64,000 nt of DNA from Massilia sp. Bi118 (GTDB lineage Bacteria > Pseudomonadota > Gammaproteobacteria > Burkholderiales > Burkholderiaceae_D). The notes beneath the pieces were generated by a model. That model was not told the origin of the DNA and searched no databases. It saw only the letters and a list, made by a program, of their open reading frames with translations. Below, one piece after another: positions 12,370 through 22,194 of this stretch. Every line of letters begins with the position of its first letter. Within the stretch, counting starts at the first letter, position 1. The DNA lies in NCBI RefSeq assembly GCF_918697865.1, contig NZ_CAKKMV010000009.1, forward strand, positions 62,001-126,000, written 5' to 3'. The translations under genes were made by a program, and so were the position numbers.

Positions 12370-13715
12370 TCTGCAATCACCTTTTCGAACACGGTGCGGG
12401 TGCGCGCGGCCAGCCCGACGATCTCTTCCTCATCCAGCACATATGGCGGCATCAGGTAGACCGTGCGGCCGATCGGCCGCAGCAGCAGTTCGTTCTCGAC
12501 CGCGCTGGTGAAGAAGCGGCGCGCGAAGGTCGACGCACGCTTCGCATCCGGCTCGACGGCGTCGAAGGCCAGGATCATGCCGCGCTGGCGGAAATTGGTG
12601 ACGCGCTCGTGCTCGAGCAGCGGCGCCATTTCCAGCATCAGGCGGGTGGCCGTTTCGCGGTTTTTCACCAGCACGTCGTCGTCGCGGAAGATCTGCAGGG
12701 TCGCCAGCGCCGCGCGGCAGGCCAGGGCGTTGCCGGTGTAGGAGTGCGAGTGCAGGAAGCCGCGCGTGATGTCTTCGCTGTAGAAGGCTTCGTAGATTTT
12801 ATCGGTGCTGAGCACCAGCGATAGCGGTAAATAGCCGCCGCTGATCCCCTTCGACAGGCACAGGAAGTCCGGCCAGATGGCGGCCTGTTCGCAGGCGAAG
12901 AAAGTGCCGGTGCGGCCGCAGCCGACCGCGATCTCGTCGGCGATCAGGTGCACGTGGTGCTTGTCGCACAGCTCGCGCAGGCGCTGCAGGTAAAGCGGGT
13001 CGTGCATCGCCATCCCGGTCGCGCACTGCACCAGCGGTTCGACGATGATGGCGGCGATGCTCTCCCCGCTCTCTTCGAACAGCTGCTCGACATCCTTGAT
13101 CGCACGGCGCGCCACGTCCTGGCTTGATTCGCCATCGACGGCGTTGCGGGCGTCGGGCGAAGCCACGGTGCGGGCGGCGCGCAGCAGCGGGCCGTAGGCA
13201 TCCTTGAACAGGGCGACGTCGGTGACGGCCAGCGCGCCGATGGTCTCGCCGTGGTAGGAACCCTGCAGGCAGACGAATTCCTGCTTGTTCGGGTAGCCGG
13301 CGTTGCGCCAGTAGTGAAAACTCATCTTCAGCGCGATTTCCACCGCCGATGCGCCATCGGACGCATAGAAGGCGTGGCCGAGCGCGTGGCCGGTCAGCGC
13401 GGCCAGCTGCTCGGACAGTTCGACCACCGGCTCGTGCGTGAAGCCCGCCAGCATCGCGTGTTCGAGCGTATCCAGCTGCTGCTTGAGCGCCGCGTTGATG
13501 CGCGGGTTGGCGTGGCCGAACAGGTTGACCCACCACGAGCTGATGCCGTCCAGGTAGCGCCGGCCTTCATGGTCATACAGCCACGGGCCTTTGCCGTGGC
13601 TGACGGCGATCAGCGGCACCTCTTCGTGGTGCTGCATCTGCGTGCATGGGTGCCAGACGCTGCGCAGGCTGCGCGCGATCCAGTCGGAAGAGCTGTGGTG
13701 TGTCGGGTGATTCAA
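12366..13715 (-). CDS. bioA: Adenosylmethionine-8-amino-7-oxononanoate aminotransferase
   Basis: The 449-aa class III aminotransferase converts KAPA to DAPA using SAM as amino donor. Motifs include [50 protein letters not shown] and the PLP lysine in [15 protein letters not shown]. The only suitable start for the expected N-terminus is TTG at 13715, 5 bp after the liuC stop, so translation is probably coupled to liuC. Confidence 0.95.
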   Translation of the reverse strand: MNHPTHHSSSDWIARSLRSVWHPCTQMQHHEEVPLIAVSHGKGPWLYDHEGRRYLDGISSWWVNLFGHANPRINAALKQQLDTLEHAMLAGFTHEPVVELSEQLAALTGHALGHAFYASDGASAVEIALKMSFHYWRNAGYPNKQEFVCLQGSYHGETIGALAVTDVALFKDAYGPLLRAARTVASPDARNAVDGESSQDVARRAIKDVEQLFEESGESIAAIIVEPLVQCATGMAMHDPLYLQRLRELCDKHHVHLIADEIAVGCGRTGTFFACEQAAIWPDFLCLSKGISGGYLPLSLVLSTDKIYEAFYSEDITRGFLHSHSYTGNALACRAALATLQIFRDDDVLVKNRETATRLMLEMAPLLEHERVTNFRQRGMILAFDAVEPDAKRASTFARRFFTSAVENELLLRPIGRTVYLMPPYVLDEEEIVGLAARTRTVFEKVIAE

Positions 13716-13720
13716 GATTC

Positions 13721-14509
13721 TTATTCCAGCCAGGCGGGTTTGCGCTTTTCGAGGAAGGACGCGACCCCTTCGCGTCCCTCGGCGGATGCACGGATCGCCG
13801 CGATGCGCCCGGCCGTATCGGCCAGCAGCACATCGTCGATCGGCAGCCCGGCGATGTCGCGCACCAGCTTCTTCGCTTCGCGCACGGCATTCGGACTGTT
13901 GTTCACCAGGGCCTTGACGATGCCGGCCACGGTGGCGTCGAGTTCCTCCGCCGGGACGACTTCGTGGGCCATGCCCAGGCGTTTCGCTTCCTGCGCGCTA
14001 AAACGCTCGGCGCTGAGGAAGTAGCGGCGCGAGGCCTGGTCGCCCATCGCCTTGATGACGTAGGGAGAAATCGTCGCCGGGATCAGGCCCAATTTGACTT
14101 CGGACAGGCAGAAGTTGACGCCGTCCGCGGCCACCACGATGTCGCAGGCGGCCACCAGCCCCATGCCGCCGGCGTAGCAGTCGCCCTGCACTTTCGCCAC
14201 CACGGGCTTCGGGCTGAAGTAGATGGTGCGCAGCATGTCGGCCAGGCGCAGGGCGTCGGCTTCGTTCTCCTCGTGCGAGTAGCCGGCCATCTTCTTCATC
14301 CAGTTCAGGTCCGCGCCGGCGCAGAAGGCCGGGCCGTTCGCGGCCAGCACGATGGCGCGCACGTCCGCATCCTGGCTGACTTCATCGAAGGCCATCGTCA
14401 GGTCGGCGATGGCGGTTTCGTTGAAGGCGTTGCGCACGTCCGGGCGGTTCAGGGTGATGGTTGCGACCTTGTTGGCAACGCTAATTTCTAAAGTATCGTA
14501 GCTGTCCAT
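13721..14509 (-). CDS. liuC: Methylglutaconyl-CoA hydratase (enoyl-CoA hydratase family)
   Basis: The 262-aa crotonase-fold protein starts at 14509, 2 bp after the liuB stop. Motifs: TLNRPDVRNAF, the oxyanion-hole region AFCAGADLNWM and the helix GGCMGL-like GDCYAGGMGLVAACD. It is expected to hydrate 3-methylglutaconyl-CoA to HMG-CoA, bridging LiuBD and LiuE. Generic enoyl-CoA hydratases look alike; the operon context decides the name. Confidence 0.9.
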   Translation of the reverse strand: MDSYDTLEISVANKVATITLNRPDVRNAFNETAIADLTMAFDEVSQDADVRAIVLAANGPAFCAGADLNWMKKMAGYSHEENEADALRLADMLRTIYFSPKPVVAKVQGDCYAGGMGLVAACDIVVAADGVNFCLSEVKLGLIPATISPYVIKAMGDQASRRYFLSAERFSAQEAKRLGMAHEVVPAEELDATVAGIVKALVNNSPNAVREAKKLVRDIAGLPIDDVLLADTAGRIAAIRASAEGREGVASFLEKRKPAWLE

Positions 14510-14511
14510 GA

Positions 14512-16119
14512 TTACATCCTGAATACGCCGAACTTCGTGTCTTCGATCGGGGCGTTGAGCGCCGCGGACAGGCCCAGGCCCAGCACCATGCGCGTGTCGG
14601 CCGGATCGATGACGCCGTCGTCCCACAGGCGTGCGCTGGCAAAGTAGGGGTGGCCCTGGTGCTCGTACTGGTCCTTGATCGGCTGCTTGAACGCGGCTTC
14701 TTCTTCCGGCGACCACTGGCCGCCCTTGGCTTCGATGCCGTCGCGTTTTACTGTCGCCAGTACCGATGCCGCCTGGTCGCCGCCCATCACCGAGATGCGC
14801 GCGTTCGGCCACATCCACAGGAAGCGCGGCGAGAAGGCGCGGCCGCACATGCCGTAGTTGCCGGCGCCGAAGGAGCCGCCGATGATCACGGTGAACTTCG
14901 GTACGGATGCGGTGGCGACCGCGGTCACCATCTTGGCGCCGTTGCGGGCGATGCCCTCGTTCTCGTACTTGCGGCCGACCATGAAGCCGGTGATATTTTG
15001 CAGGAACACCAGCGGGATCTTGCGCTGGCAGCACAGCTCGATGAAGTGGGTGCCTTTCAGCGCCGACTCCGAGAACAGGATGCCGTTGTTGGCGATGATC
15101 CCGACCTTCATGCCGAAGATGTGGGCGAAGCCGCAGACGAGGGTGGTGCCGTAGCGCGCCTTGAATTCGTCGAACTCGCTGCCGTCGACGATGCGGGCGA
15201 TCACCTCGCGCACGTCGAAGGGTTTGCGGGTATCGACCGGGATCACGCCGTACAGTTCTTCCGGCGCGTACTTCGGCTCCTGGGTTTCACGCAGCGCGCC
15301 CTGTTGCGGCTTGCTGCGGTTCAGGTTCGAGACGATGGTGCGCGCCAGCGACAGCGCGTGCGTATCGTTCTGGGCCAGGTGGTCGGCCACGCCCGAGAGG
15401 CGGGTGTGGACGTCGCCGCCGCCCAGGTCTTCGGCGCTCACGACTTCGCCGGTCGCGGCCTTCACCAGCGGTGGACCGCCCAGGAAGATGGTGCCCTGTT
15501 CCTTGACGATGATGGACTCGTCGCTCATCGCCGGCACGTAGGCGCCGCCGGCGGTGCAGGAGCCCATCACCACCGCGATCTGCGGGATGCCCTTGGCGGA
15601 CAGGTTCGCCTGGTTGTAGAAGATGCGGCCGAAGTGGTCGCGGTCCGGGAAGACATCGTCCTGGTTCGGCAGGTTGGCGCCGCCCGAGTCGACCAGGTAG
15701 ATGCAGGGCAGCTTGTTCTGCTCGGCGATCTCCTGGGCGCGCAGGTGCTTCTTGACCGTCATCGGGTAATAGGTGCCGCCCTTGACGGTGGCATCGTTAC
15801 AGACGATCACGCACTCCTGGCCGGCCACGCGGCCGATGCCGGTGATGATGCCGGCGCTGGGGGCCGCATTGTCATACATCTCGTAGGCCGCCAGCTGGGA
15901 CAGTTCCAGGAAGGGCGTGCCCGGATCGAGCAGCATCTGCACGCGGTCGCGCGGCAGCAGCTTGCCGCGGGCGACGTGTTTCGCGCTGGCCGCTTCGCCG
16001 CCGCCACGGGCGACAGCGGCGACTTTGGCGCGCAGGTCGTCCACCACGGCTTGCATGGCCGCGGCATTGGCCTTGAAATCCTCGCCGCGCGGGTTGAGCT
16101 TTGTTTCGATCTGGGGCAT
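14512..16119 (-). CDS. liuB: Methylcrotonoyl-CoA carboxylase, carboxyltransferase beta subunit
   Basis: The 535-aa protein has the carboxyl-transferase domain pair of acyl-CoA carboxylases. The N-terminal half has [15 protein letters not shown] and [13 protein letters not shown]; the C-terminal half has [24 protein letters not shown] and the [13 protein letters not shown] loop. This residue pattern is that of methylcrotonoyl-CoA carboxylase beta. It is the first gene of the long liu-bio operon; a LiuR-type palindrome lies about 190-225 bp upstream. Confidence 0.95.
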   Translation of the reverse strand: MPQIETKLNPRGEDFKANAAAMQAVVDDLRAKVAAVARGGGEAASAKHVARGKLLPRDRVQMLLDPGTPFLELSQLAAYEMYDNAAPSAGIITGIGRVAGQECVIVCNDATVKGGTYYPMTVKKHLRAQEIAEQNKLPCIYLVDSGGANLPNQDDVFPDRDHFGRIFYNQANLSAKGIPQIAVVMGSCTAGGAYVPAMSDESIIVKEQGTIFLGGPPLVKAATGEVVSAEDLGGGDVHTRLSGVADHLAQNDTHALSLARTIVSNLNRSKPQQGALRETQEPKYAPEELYGVIPVDTRKPFDVREVIARIVDGSEFDEFKARYGTTLVCGFAHIFGMKVGIIANNGILFSESALKGTHFIELCCQRKIPLVFLQNITGFMVGRKYENEGIARNGAKMVTAVATASVPKFTVIIGGSFGAGNYGMCGRAFSPRFLWMWPNARISVMGGDQAASVLATVKRDGIEAKGGQWSPEEEAAFKQPIKDQYEHQGHPYFASARLWDDGVIDPADTRMVLGLGLSAALNAPIEDTKFGVFRM

Positions 16120-16136
16120 CGCGTCTCCTGCGTATT

Positions 16137-16589
16137 CTATTTAGTACCTTGCTCGGGGAAGCTGCCGTCCACATAGAACCAGCGCGGCACACCGCCGGGC
16201 GCTTCGGGTTCGCGCACGAAGTGACTGATCTCGTGCAGGCGCTGGCCGCGGCCATTGACCCTGAAGCGGGCGACGAATTCGACGGTGTCCTGGTCTGTCT
16301 GTTCCGGCAGATCTGCTTTACGTTGACGTAAACGTAAAGCAGATTTTATCTCAAGTCCGAGCCATTGAATCTTTTCATTTTTGTCGATGATGGGATCGCT
16401 TGGGCGGGTACTCGGGTGCCAGGTGGCGCGCAGGTAGTCTTCGACCCCTATCACATAGGCCGTGTAGCGCGAACGCATCAGCTTCTCGGCCGTGGGCGGC
16501 AGCTCTGCGCCGGCAATATACGGGCCGCAGCAGCGCAGGACGGGCAAGGTGCTGCCGCAGGGGCAGCCGGATTTCGGTGGGGTAGACAT
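16137..16589 (-). CDS. ychJ: YchJ family protein (UPF0225)
   Basis: The 150-aa protein starts with the SEC-C-type metal-binding motif CPCGS...RCCGPYI, followed by the YchJ core ([42 protein letters not shown]). The function is not known. From recalled family alignments, residues about 85-100 ([15 protein letters not shown]) look like an insertion; they are encoded by the palindrome at 16311-16344. It lies 17 bp upstream of liuB on the same strand. Confidence 0.9.
   Translation of the reverse strand: MSTPPKSGCPCGSTLPVLRCCGPYIAGAELPPTAEKLMRSRYTAYVIGVEDYLRATWHPSTRPSDPIIDKNEKIQWLGLEIKSALRLRQRKADLPEQTDQDTVEFVARFRVNGRGQRLHEISHFVREPEAPGGVPRWFYVDGSFPEQGTK
16311..16344. promoter_or_regulatory. 34-bp near-perfect palindrome, candidate LiuR operator inside ychJ
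   Basis: The 34-bp block starts ATCTGCTTTACGTT and ends AACGTAAAGCAGAT; its two strands differ at only one symmetric pair. Its core CGTTGACGTAAACG matches the cores upstream of liuA (49304-49317) and liuR (49969-49982). MerR-type LiuR regulators bind such palindromes in proteobacterial liu regulons. It lies about 190-225 bp upstream of liuB, within the ychJ coding sequence. Confidence 0.6.
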
Positions 16590-16728
16590 GGCGGCAATTA
16601 TCCGCCATTTCAGAGGCTCAGGTGAAAGGGTGTGCCTGTTCGGAATTTCCGAGAAGACAGCATATTGGACGCCGTTGCCGCATCTTCGGCCATCTTTTGC
16701 CGAAAATAAATTCAACCGTCCCGAAAAA

Positions 16729-16952
16729 AATTCGGGGTCAGAGCACTTTTCGGCGCTAATTCGGGGTCAGAGCACATTTCCCGTTTTGCGCGTAATCGGA
16801 AGATTTGTGACTGCCAAGCACAAATCCGCAGCACTGTCGCTGTTATTCAACGTGCCCAGGCCAGTTTCATCGACGTTGAATGCCGCAGAGTAATTGCCCA
16901 AAAAAGGGCTCTGACCCCGAATTAGCAGAGAAAAGTGCTCTGACCCCGAATT
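16729..16952. mobile_element. MITE-like element with paired inverted ends, no ORF
   Basis: This occupies most of the 392-bp gap between ychJ and dadA. Two direct copies of AATTCGGGGTCAGAGCAC (16729-16746 and 16758-16775) face two inverted copies, GCTCTGACCCCGAATT at 16908-16923 and GTGCTCTGACCCCGAATT at 16935-16952. About 130 bp between them has no convincing ORF. The ends resemble AATTAGGGACAGAG and AATTGGGGACAGAG beside the transposase gene near 62.4 kb, suggesting a non-autonomous relative. The rest of the gap (16590-16728, 16953-16981) shows nothing recognisable. Confidence 0.6.
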
Positions 16953-16981
16953 AATCCCGAATTTAAGGGCTCAGCGCAGGC

Positions 16982-18211
16982 TCAGGCCTTCGAGCGTGAA
17001 GGGTGGGCTTTGCCTTGCACCAAGTCGGCCAGCACGGTGGCGGTGCCGCAGGCGAAGGTGAAGCCGAGGGGGCCGTGGCCGATGTTCAGCCACAGGTTCG
17101 AATAGGGCGAGCGGCCGACGATGGGGGCGCTGTTCGGGGTGGCGGGGCGCAGGCCGGCCCAGGGGATGACGTTGTTGTAGTCGGCCGCGTTGGGCATGGT
17201 TTCGCGCACCTGGCGCGTCAGGCTGGCCAGGCGGCGCGCGTCCAGGCTCAGGTCTTCGCCCATCATGTCGACCATGGCTGCCACGCGCAGATTGCCGCCG
17301 ATGCGTGCGTACAACACTTTGCGCTCGAAATCGGTGACGCTGATCTCCGGCGCCACGTCTTCCGGCCGGATCGGCGCCGTCAGGCTGTAGCCCTTCAGTG
17401 GGTAGATCGGCAGCGAGATGCCGGCGCTCTTGCCCAGCGCGCGGCTTTGCATGCCGGCCGCCAGCACGTAGGCGTCGGCTTTGACCAGGCCGGTGCTGGT
17501 CTGCAGGCCGGTGATCTTGTCGCCGGCCGTGACGAAGCTCTGGGCGTCCGCATGCAGGAAGCCGTTGAAGCGCGGATGCGCGGCAATGCGCTCGGCCAGG
17601 CTCACGCAGAAGGCGTAGCAGTCGGCCACGGCTTCGCCGCCGTTGTAGATGCCGCCTTCCAGCTTGTCTTCGACGGCGGCCAGCGCCGGCTCATGGGCCA
17701 CGCAGTCGGCCGCGCTCCAGACCTGGGTCGTGCCGGAAGATTCCATTTTGGAAGTCGCCGCTTCGAAGGCCTTGCGGGTACGGTAGACCACCAGCTTGCC
17801 GGATTCGCGCCACTGGAAGGATGCCGGCGGCACCACCGGCTCGAGCTGGACCATCGCGCGGCGCGACAGTTCGCCCAGCTGCAGCAGTTTATTCGTGGTC
17901 TTGCGGTTGGCGTCGGCGCGGCAGTTGGCCAGGAAGGACGCCAGCCAGGTCCATTGGTGCAGGTCGACCTGGGGCTTGAAGCGCAGCGGGCCGTACTCCT
18001 GGAACATCCATTGCAAGGCTTTCAGCGGTACGCCGACGTCGGCCAGCGGCGAGACGTAGCGGTAGCTCAGCTGGCCGCCATTGCTGAAGCTGGTGCCGGT
18101 GCCCACTTGTGGTGCACGTTCGAGCAGCGTGACCTTGTGGCCCGCCTCGAGCAGCCACCAGGCCGAGGTCAGGCCGACAACACCCCCGCCGATCACGATT
18201 ATTTCTTGCAT
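16982..18211 (-). CDS. dadA: D-amino acid dehydrogenase (DadA type)
   Basis: The 409-aa flavoprotein has an N-terminal FAD-binding motif IIVIGGGVVGLTSAWWL, then SFSNGGQLSYRYVSPLAD, and a C-terminal WAGLRPATPNSAPIVG with LWLNIGHGPLGFTFACG. This matches DadA, which oxidises D-alanine and other D-amino acids to 2-oxo acids at the inner membrane. Next to the cell-wall turnover genes it could consume D-Ala released by the dipeptidase and carboxypeptidases. It is a single-gene unit on this strand. Confidence 0.9.
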   Translation of the reverse strand: MQEIIVIGGGVVGLTSAWWLLEAGHKVTLLERAPQVGTGTSFSNGGQLSYRYVSPLADVGVPLKALQWMFQEYGPLRFKPQVDLHQWTWLASFLANCRADANRKTTNKLLQLGELSRRAMVQLEPVVPPASFQWRESGKLVVYRTRKAFEAATSKMESSGTTQVWSAADCVAHEPALAAVEDKLEGGIYNGGEAVADCYAFCVSLAERIAAHPRFNGFLHADAQSFVTAGDKITGLQTSTGLVKADAYVLAAGMQSRALGKSAGISLPIYPLKGYSLTAPIRPEDVAPEISVTDFERKVLYARIGGNLRVAAMVDMMGEDLSLDARRLASLTRQVRETMPNAADYNNVIPWAGLRPATPNSAPIVGRSPYSNLWLNIGHGPLGFTFACGTATVLADLVQGKAHPSRSKA

Positions 18212-18306
18212 CCGCGCACACTATTTTTATTCGACAATACGTGAAAGCTTAGGGGCTGACCCTTGCTTTCGCTAATGAATGTAGCGCGGGCAGGCATAAC
18301 CGCCAG

Positions 18307-19674
18307 TCATGCACGCACCAGGATGGCGCGGCGATGCATCGCCGTGAGGATCTGTTCCTGGAAACGGGCCAGCGAGGAATAGGCGCCCTTGTAGGCCAGC
18401 GGGTCGGTCGACGTGCCGCCCACCAGCGCGACCATGCCGTTGCGGTTCTTCAAATCCGCGGCAAACACGGACATCAAACCGTAGGCGTCGCCCAGGTGGC
18501 CAACCGCCGCAAAACCGCCGCCCTCGACCAGGCGGGTGCGGGTGGCGGGATCGTCCGGGAACTGCTCGTTGCCCAGGCCCCAGCAATTGAACAGGCCGTC
18601 GAGACTGTCGCCGTTGCCGCCTTTACCATCGTAGGTCCACTGGCGCGCGAACATGCGGTCCAGGGTCGCCTTCTGCAAGATACGTTGTCCTTCGTGCACG
18701 CCGCCGTTCATCAGCATCTGCATGATGACCCCCATGTCGTGGGCCGAGATGCGCATGCCGCCGGTCGGGCTGAACGGCGTGGCGTTCGCGCCGATCACGT
18801 AGCGCTCGATGCCGGGCGCCGGCGCCGGCGGGGAGCGAGAGTAGTCGTCGGCCTGGGCGATCCAGGGTCCGTTCGCGTCCCACACCTCGGTGTCGACGGT
18901 GCGCTTGCGGTACAAGGTCGCGATGTTGGCGACGTCGCTGGCCGGCAGTTCGGACGGGTTGTAGCCGGCGTGCAGGCCCAGCGGCTCGACCAGCAGGCGC
19001 CGCATCAGACGGTCGAAGCGTTCGCTAGTGACACGTTCCATGATGGTGCCGATCACGCCCCAGCCGAGATTGCAGTACGTGAAATAGGCGCCCGGGCCGG
19101 CGTTCGCCGCCCACATCTTGCCTTCGCCATGCAGGCGGCTGCCGGGGACCAGCACGTCTTTCAAGGCGACGTCCGTGCCCCACGAATAGCCGGCTTCGTC
19201 GCGCAGGGACGACGTATGCGTTAACAGGTGCCGCAGGACGATGGGCTGGTCCGGGAAATGCGGATTGCGCAGGCTGAAGCCGAGATACGTCGAGACGTCG
19301 GCATCGAGATCGACCTTGCCCGCCTCGACCAAACGCATCAAGCCGAGGGTGGTCATCATCTTCGAGATCGAGGCGATGCGGAACAGGGTGTGCGAATCGA
19401 CCGGTTTACTGGCGACGCCGCCGGCGCCGATAAAACGCTGGCCGAACTGGGCTTCATAAGCAATGCGGCCGTCGCGGATCGCCAGCACCGACAGGCTGGC
19501 CAGTTCGCAGGCGGGATTCGCGACGATGGCCGCCAGTTCCTGGTCGAGCTTCGCCTTCAGCGCGACAGGCATGGCGGAAGACGATGCACGGCCGGACGCG
19601 GGTGTGGCCGCCCTCAGCGGATCGATCATGCCCAATAAAGCCATTCCCAACAGCGTGCGCCTGCCCTGGTTCAT
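18307..19674 (-). CDS. Serine hydrolase, class C beta-lactamase/AmpH-like
   Basis: The 455-aa protein has an N-terminal export signal with a Tat-like GRRTLLG start and cleavage probably near LRAAT. The beta-lactamase domain shows the SxxK motif in RIASISKM, the YxN motif in TYCNLGWG and a HxG-type third motif in VGHLGDAYG. These serine hydrolases (AmpC/AmpH/EstB group) act in the periplasm on peptidoglycan peptides, beta-lactams or esters. The position divergent from murQ points to peptidoglycan peptide processing; resistance cannot be inferred from sequence. Confidence 0.85.
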   Translation of the reverse strand: MNQGRRTLLGMALLGMIDPLRAATPASGRASSSAMPVALKAKLDQELAAIVANPACELASLSVLAIRDGRIAYEAQFGQRFIGAGGVASKPVDSHTLFRIASISKMMTTLGLMRLVEAGKVDLDADVSTYLGFSLRNPHFPDQPIVLRHLLTHTSSLRDEAGYSWGTDVALKDVLVPGSRLHGEGKMWAANAGPGAYFTYCNLGWGVIGTIMERVTSERFDRLMRRLLVEPLGLHAGYNPSELPASDVANIATLYRKRTVDTEVWDANGPWIAQADDYSRSPPAPAPGIERYVIGANATPFSPTGGMRISAHDMGVIMQMLMNGGVHEGQRILQKATLDRMFARQWTYDGKGGNGDSLDGLFNCWGLGNEQFPDDPATRTRLVEGGGFAAVGHLGDAYGLMSVFAADLKNRNGMVALVGGTSTDPLAYKGAYSSLARFQEQILTAMHRRAILVRA

Positions 19675-19829
19675 CGCGTCCCCTTCTCATTGTCTTTATC
19701 ATGACCAGCATACGGAGTCGGCGTGCGCCATGCCAATGAATAGGCCGAAGCTGTGCATAACTTTTCGTAATGATAACGGCCGATCCTTTCATGGCAGGCT
19801 GTTGTGATTGGTATTACACTGGTTTTATT

Positions 19830-20711
19830 ATGCTGAACACCGAAACCCCCGCCTCGCAACACGCTTCCCTGGATCAATATCCCACCACCGAGCTGGTGAA
19901 TGTGCTGGTCGATGACCAGTTCAAGGCCGTGGAGGCGGTACGCGCCGCCGCGCCGCGCATCGCCGCTGCCGTGACGGCCGCCTTGCCGCGCATGGAAGCG
20001 GGTGGACGCCTGATCTACGTCGGCGCCGGTACCTCCGGCCGCCTGGGCGTGCTGGACAGCGTCGAACTGTATCCCACCTTCTCCTGGCCGCACGGCCGCG
20101 CGGTGGCGCTGCTGGCCGGCGGCACCGACGCCATGTTCGTCGCCGTCGAAGGCGCCGAGGACGACATAGCCCAGGGCGCGGCCGACCTGCAGAGCGTGAA
20201 CGTGAGCAAGGACGACGTGGTGCTGTGTATCGCGGCATCGGGCGGCACGCCTTATGTGCTGGGCGCCCTGCGCGCGGCGCGCGCCGCCGGCGCCCTGACC
20301 GTCGGCTTCGCCAATAATCCGGATGCGCCGGTCGCCACCGAGGCCGAAATCGGCGTCACCCTGGACACCGGCCCGGAAGCGATTTCGGGCAGCACCCGCC
20401 TGAAGGCCGGCACCTCGCAGAAGATCGCGCTGAACGCCTTCTCGAGCGCCCTGATGGTGCGTTTGAACAAGGTTTATGGCAACCTGATGGTAGACTTGAA
20501 GGCAACCAACGCCAAGCTGGTGCGCCGGGCGATTCGCCTGACCACCTTCGCGACGGGCGCCGACGACGAATCGGCGCGCCAGGTGCTGGAGCAGTGCGGC
20601 TTCCACGTCAAGGTTGCGATCGTGGCCTTGTCCAAGAAAATCCAGGTCGAACAGGCGCGCGCCTTGCTGGACAGCGCCAACGGCAGCGTGCGCGAAGCTC
20701 TCGCCAGCTGA
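19830..20711 (+). CDS. murQ: N-acetylmuramic acid 6-phosphate etherase
   Basis: The 293-aa SIS-domain protein splits the lactyl ether of MurNAc-6-P to give GlcNAc-6-P and D-lactate. Motifs: IYVGAGTSGRLGVLDSVE, CIAASGGTPYV, and the family segment LNAFSSALMVRLNKVYGNLMVDLKA (read as LNAFSSALMV then KVYGNLMVD). The start at 19830 matches the family N-terminus. It opens the rightward cell-wall salvage operon. The 155-bp divergent gap to the serine hydrolase holds TGGTATTACACTGG just upstream, a possible regulator site. Confidence 0.95.
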   Translation: MLNTETPASQHASLDQYPTTELVNVLVDDQFKAVEAVRAAAPRIAAAVTAALPRMEAGGRLIYVGAGTSGRLGVLDSVELYPTFSWPHGRAVALLAGGTDAMFVAVEGAEDDIAQGAADLQSVNVSKDDVVLCIAASGGTPYVLGALRAARAAGALTVGFANNPDAPVATEAEIGVTLDTGPEAISGSTRLKAGTSQKIALNAFSSALMVRLNKVYGNLMVDLKATNAKLVRRAIRLTTFATGADDESARQVLEQCGFHVKVAIVALSKKIQVEQARALLDSANGSVREALAS

Positions 20712-20773
20712 CGCGGTTCCGCTGAACCCCAGCGGCGCATGCGCCGCGCCTGGCCTGGGATCACGAAAGAGTT

Positions 20774-22039
20774 ATGCAGACATCGCAAGCAAAGAACCCG
20801 TGGCTGTGGGTGCCCTCCCTGTACTTCGGCCAGGCGATCCCCTACATCGTCGCCAACAACCTGTCGGTCGTCATGTACAAGGACATGGGGATCTCCAACA
20901 CCGACATCGCCTTCTACACCAGCCTGCTCTACCTGCCCTGGGTGATCAAGCCGCTCTGGTCGCCGCTGGTCGACATGTTCGGCTCCAAGCGCGGCTGGAC
21001 GGTCTCGCTGCAGCTGCTGCTGGCCGCCGGCCTGGGCGCCGTCGGGGCGACACTGCATTTGCCTACCTTCTTCACCGTCAGCCTGGCCGTCATGTGGATC
21101 ATGGCCTTCGCGTCCGCCACCCACGACATCTCGGCCGACGGCTTTTACATGCTGGGCATGCGCCCGCAGCAGCAGGCGGCTTACGTGGGCGTGCGCTCGA
21201 CCTTCTATCGGCTGGCGACATTGGCGGGGCAGGGGCCGCTGGTGATCCTGGCCGGCACACTGGCGGTGTCCCTGAACGACGTGCACCAGGCCTGGGCCAT
21301 CGTGTTCTTCGTCCTCGCCGGCCTGTTTTTCGCGCTGTTCGCCTGGCACCAGGCGGTGCTGCCGCGGCCCGAGGCCGACCGCCCGGCGGCGGAAGGGACC
21401 AACCCGCTGCGCGCCTTCCTGGCCACCTTCGGCAGCTTCTTCGGCAAGCGCGACATCTGGCTGATCCTTGGTTTTATCCTGACCTTCCGCCTCGGCGAAT
21501 CGCAGCTGCTGAAACTGGTCGCCCCCTTCCTCAAAGACCCGGTCGAGAAGGGGGGCCTGGGCCTGACGACCGCGCAATACGGCACCGCCTACGGCACCAT
21601 CGGCATCATCGCGCTCACCATCGGCGGCCTGGCCGGCGGCTGGCTGATCTCGCGCTGGGGCTTGAAGCGCTGCCTATGGCTGATGGTGGCCGCGGTGCAC
21701 CTGCCGGACCTGGTGTTCGTCTATTTGTCCTCGACCCAGCCGCAGAACTTCGGCGTCATTTCCGGCTTCCTGGCGATCGAGCAGTTCGGCTACGGCTTCG
21801 GCTTCACCGCCATGCTGATGTACATGATCATGGTCTGCGAGGGCCCGTATAAAACCGCGCACTACGCGATCTGCACCGGCCTGATGGCGCTGGGGATGAT
21901 GGTGCCGGGCATGTGGAGCGGGAAGCTGCAGGAGATGCTGGGCTACCAGCATTTCTTTGTGTGGGTGTGCGTGGCGACGATTCCGGCGTTTGTGATGGCG
22001 GGGTTGGTGAGGATTGATCCGGAATTCGGGAAGAAGTAA
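20774..22039 (+). CDS. ampG: AmpG-type major facilitator permease
   Basis: The 421-aa polytopic inner-membrane protein (about 12 hydrophobic helices) has the AmpG features YKDMGISNTDIAFYTSLLYLPW, the conserved acidic/aromatic GFYML segment after SATHDISAD, and FRLGESQL. AmpG permeases import GlcNAc-anhydroMurNAc muropeptides. This one is shorter than E. coli AmpG (491 aa) and belongs to the broader AmpG-like group found in muropeptide clusters. The cargo may be MurNAc or disaccharide. It follows murQ by 62 bp. Confidence 0.85.
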   Translation: MQTSQAKNPWLWVPSLYFGQAIPYIVANNLSVVMYKDMGISNTDIAFYTSLLYLPWVIKPLWSPLVDMFGSKRGWTVSLQLLLAAGLGAVGATLHLPTFFTVSLAVMWIMAFASATHDISADGFYMLGMRPQQQAAYVGVRSTFYRLATLAGQGPLVILAGTLAVSLNDVHQAWAIVFFVLAGLFFALFAWHQAVLPRPEADRPAAEGTNPLRAFLATFGSFFGKRDIWLILGFILTFRLGESQLLKLVAPFLKDPVEKGGLGLTTAQYGTAYGTIGIIALTIGGLAGGWLISRWGLKRCLWLMVAAVHLPDLVFVYLSSTQPQNFGVISGFLAIEQFGYGFGFTAMLMYMIMVCEGPYKTAHYAICTGLMALGMMVPGMWSGKLQEMLGYQHFFVWVCVATIPAFVMAGLVRIDPEFGKK

Positions 22040-22056
22040 GGCCTGCGGCCGTAAAA

Positions 22057-22143
22057 CGTCGTCCCCGCGCAGGCGGGGATCCAAGTTTTGCTTGCGTTTC
22101 GACTGCGCGTGCAACTTGGATTCCCGCCTGCGCGGGAATGACG
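22057..22143. repeat. REP palindrome pair, class A
   Basis: Third class A copy, with CAAGTT...CAACTTGG spacer and GTTTCGACTGC shared with 9197-9284. It lies in the gap between the ampG-like gene and the nagX-like gene. Confidence 0.9.
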
Positions 22144-22194
22144 GTTTCACGGCCGCGGGTGTAAACAACAATAACAAAAGGGAGACACACCAAG

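Noticed and set aside
18307-19674. AmpC beta-lactamase with an ampR regulator
   Set aside because: Motifs fit the wider class C/AmpH serine hydrolase group, and no divergent LysR gene is adjacent; the divergent gene is murQ.
19800-19829. TGGTATT element before murQ as a NagQ-type operator
   Set aside because: Only one half-site resembles the recalled TGGTATT/AATACCA arrangement; the mirrored half is missing.
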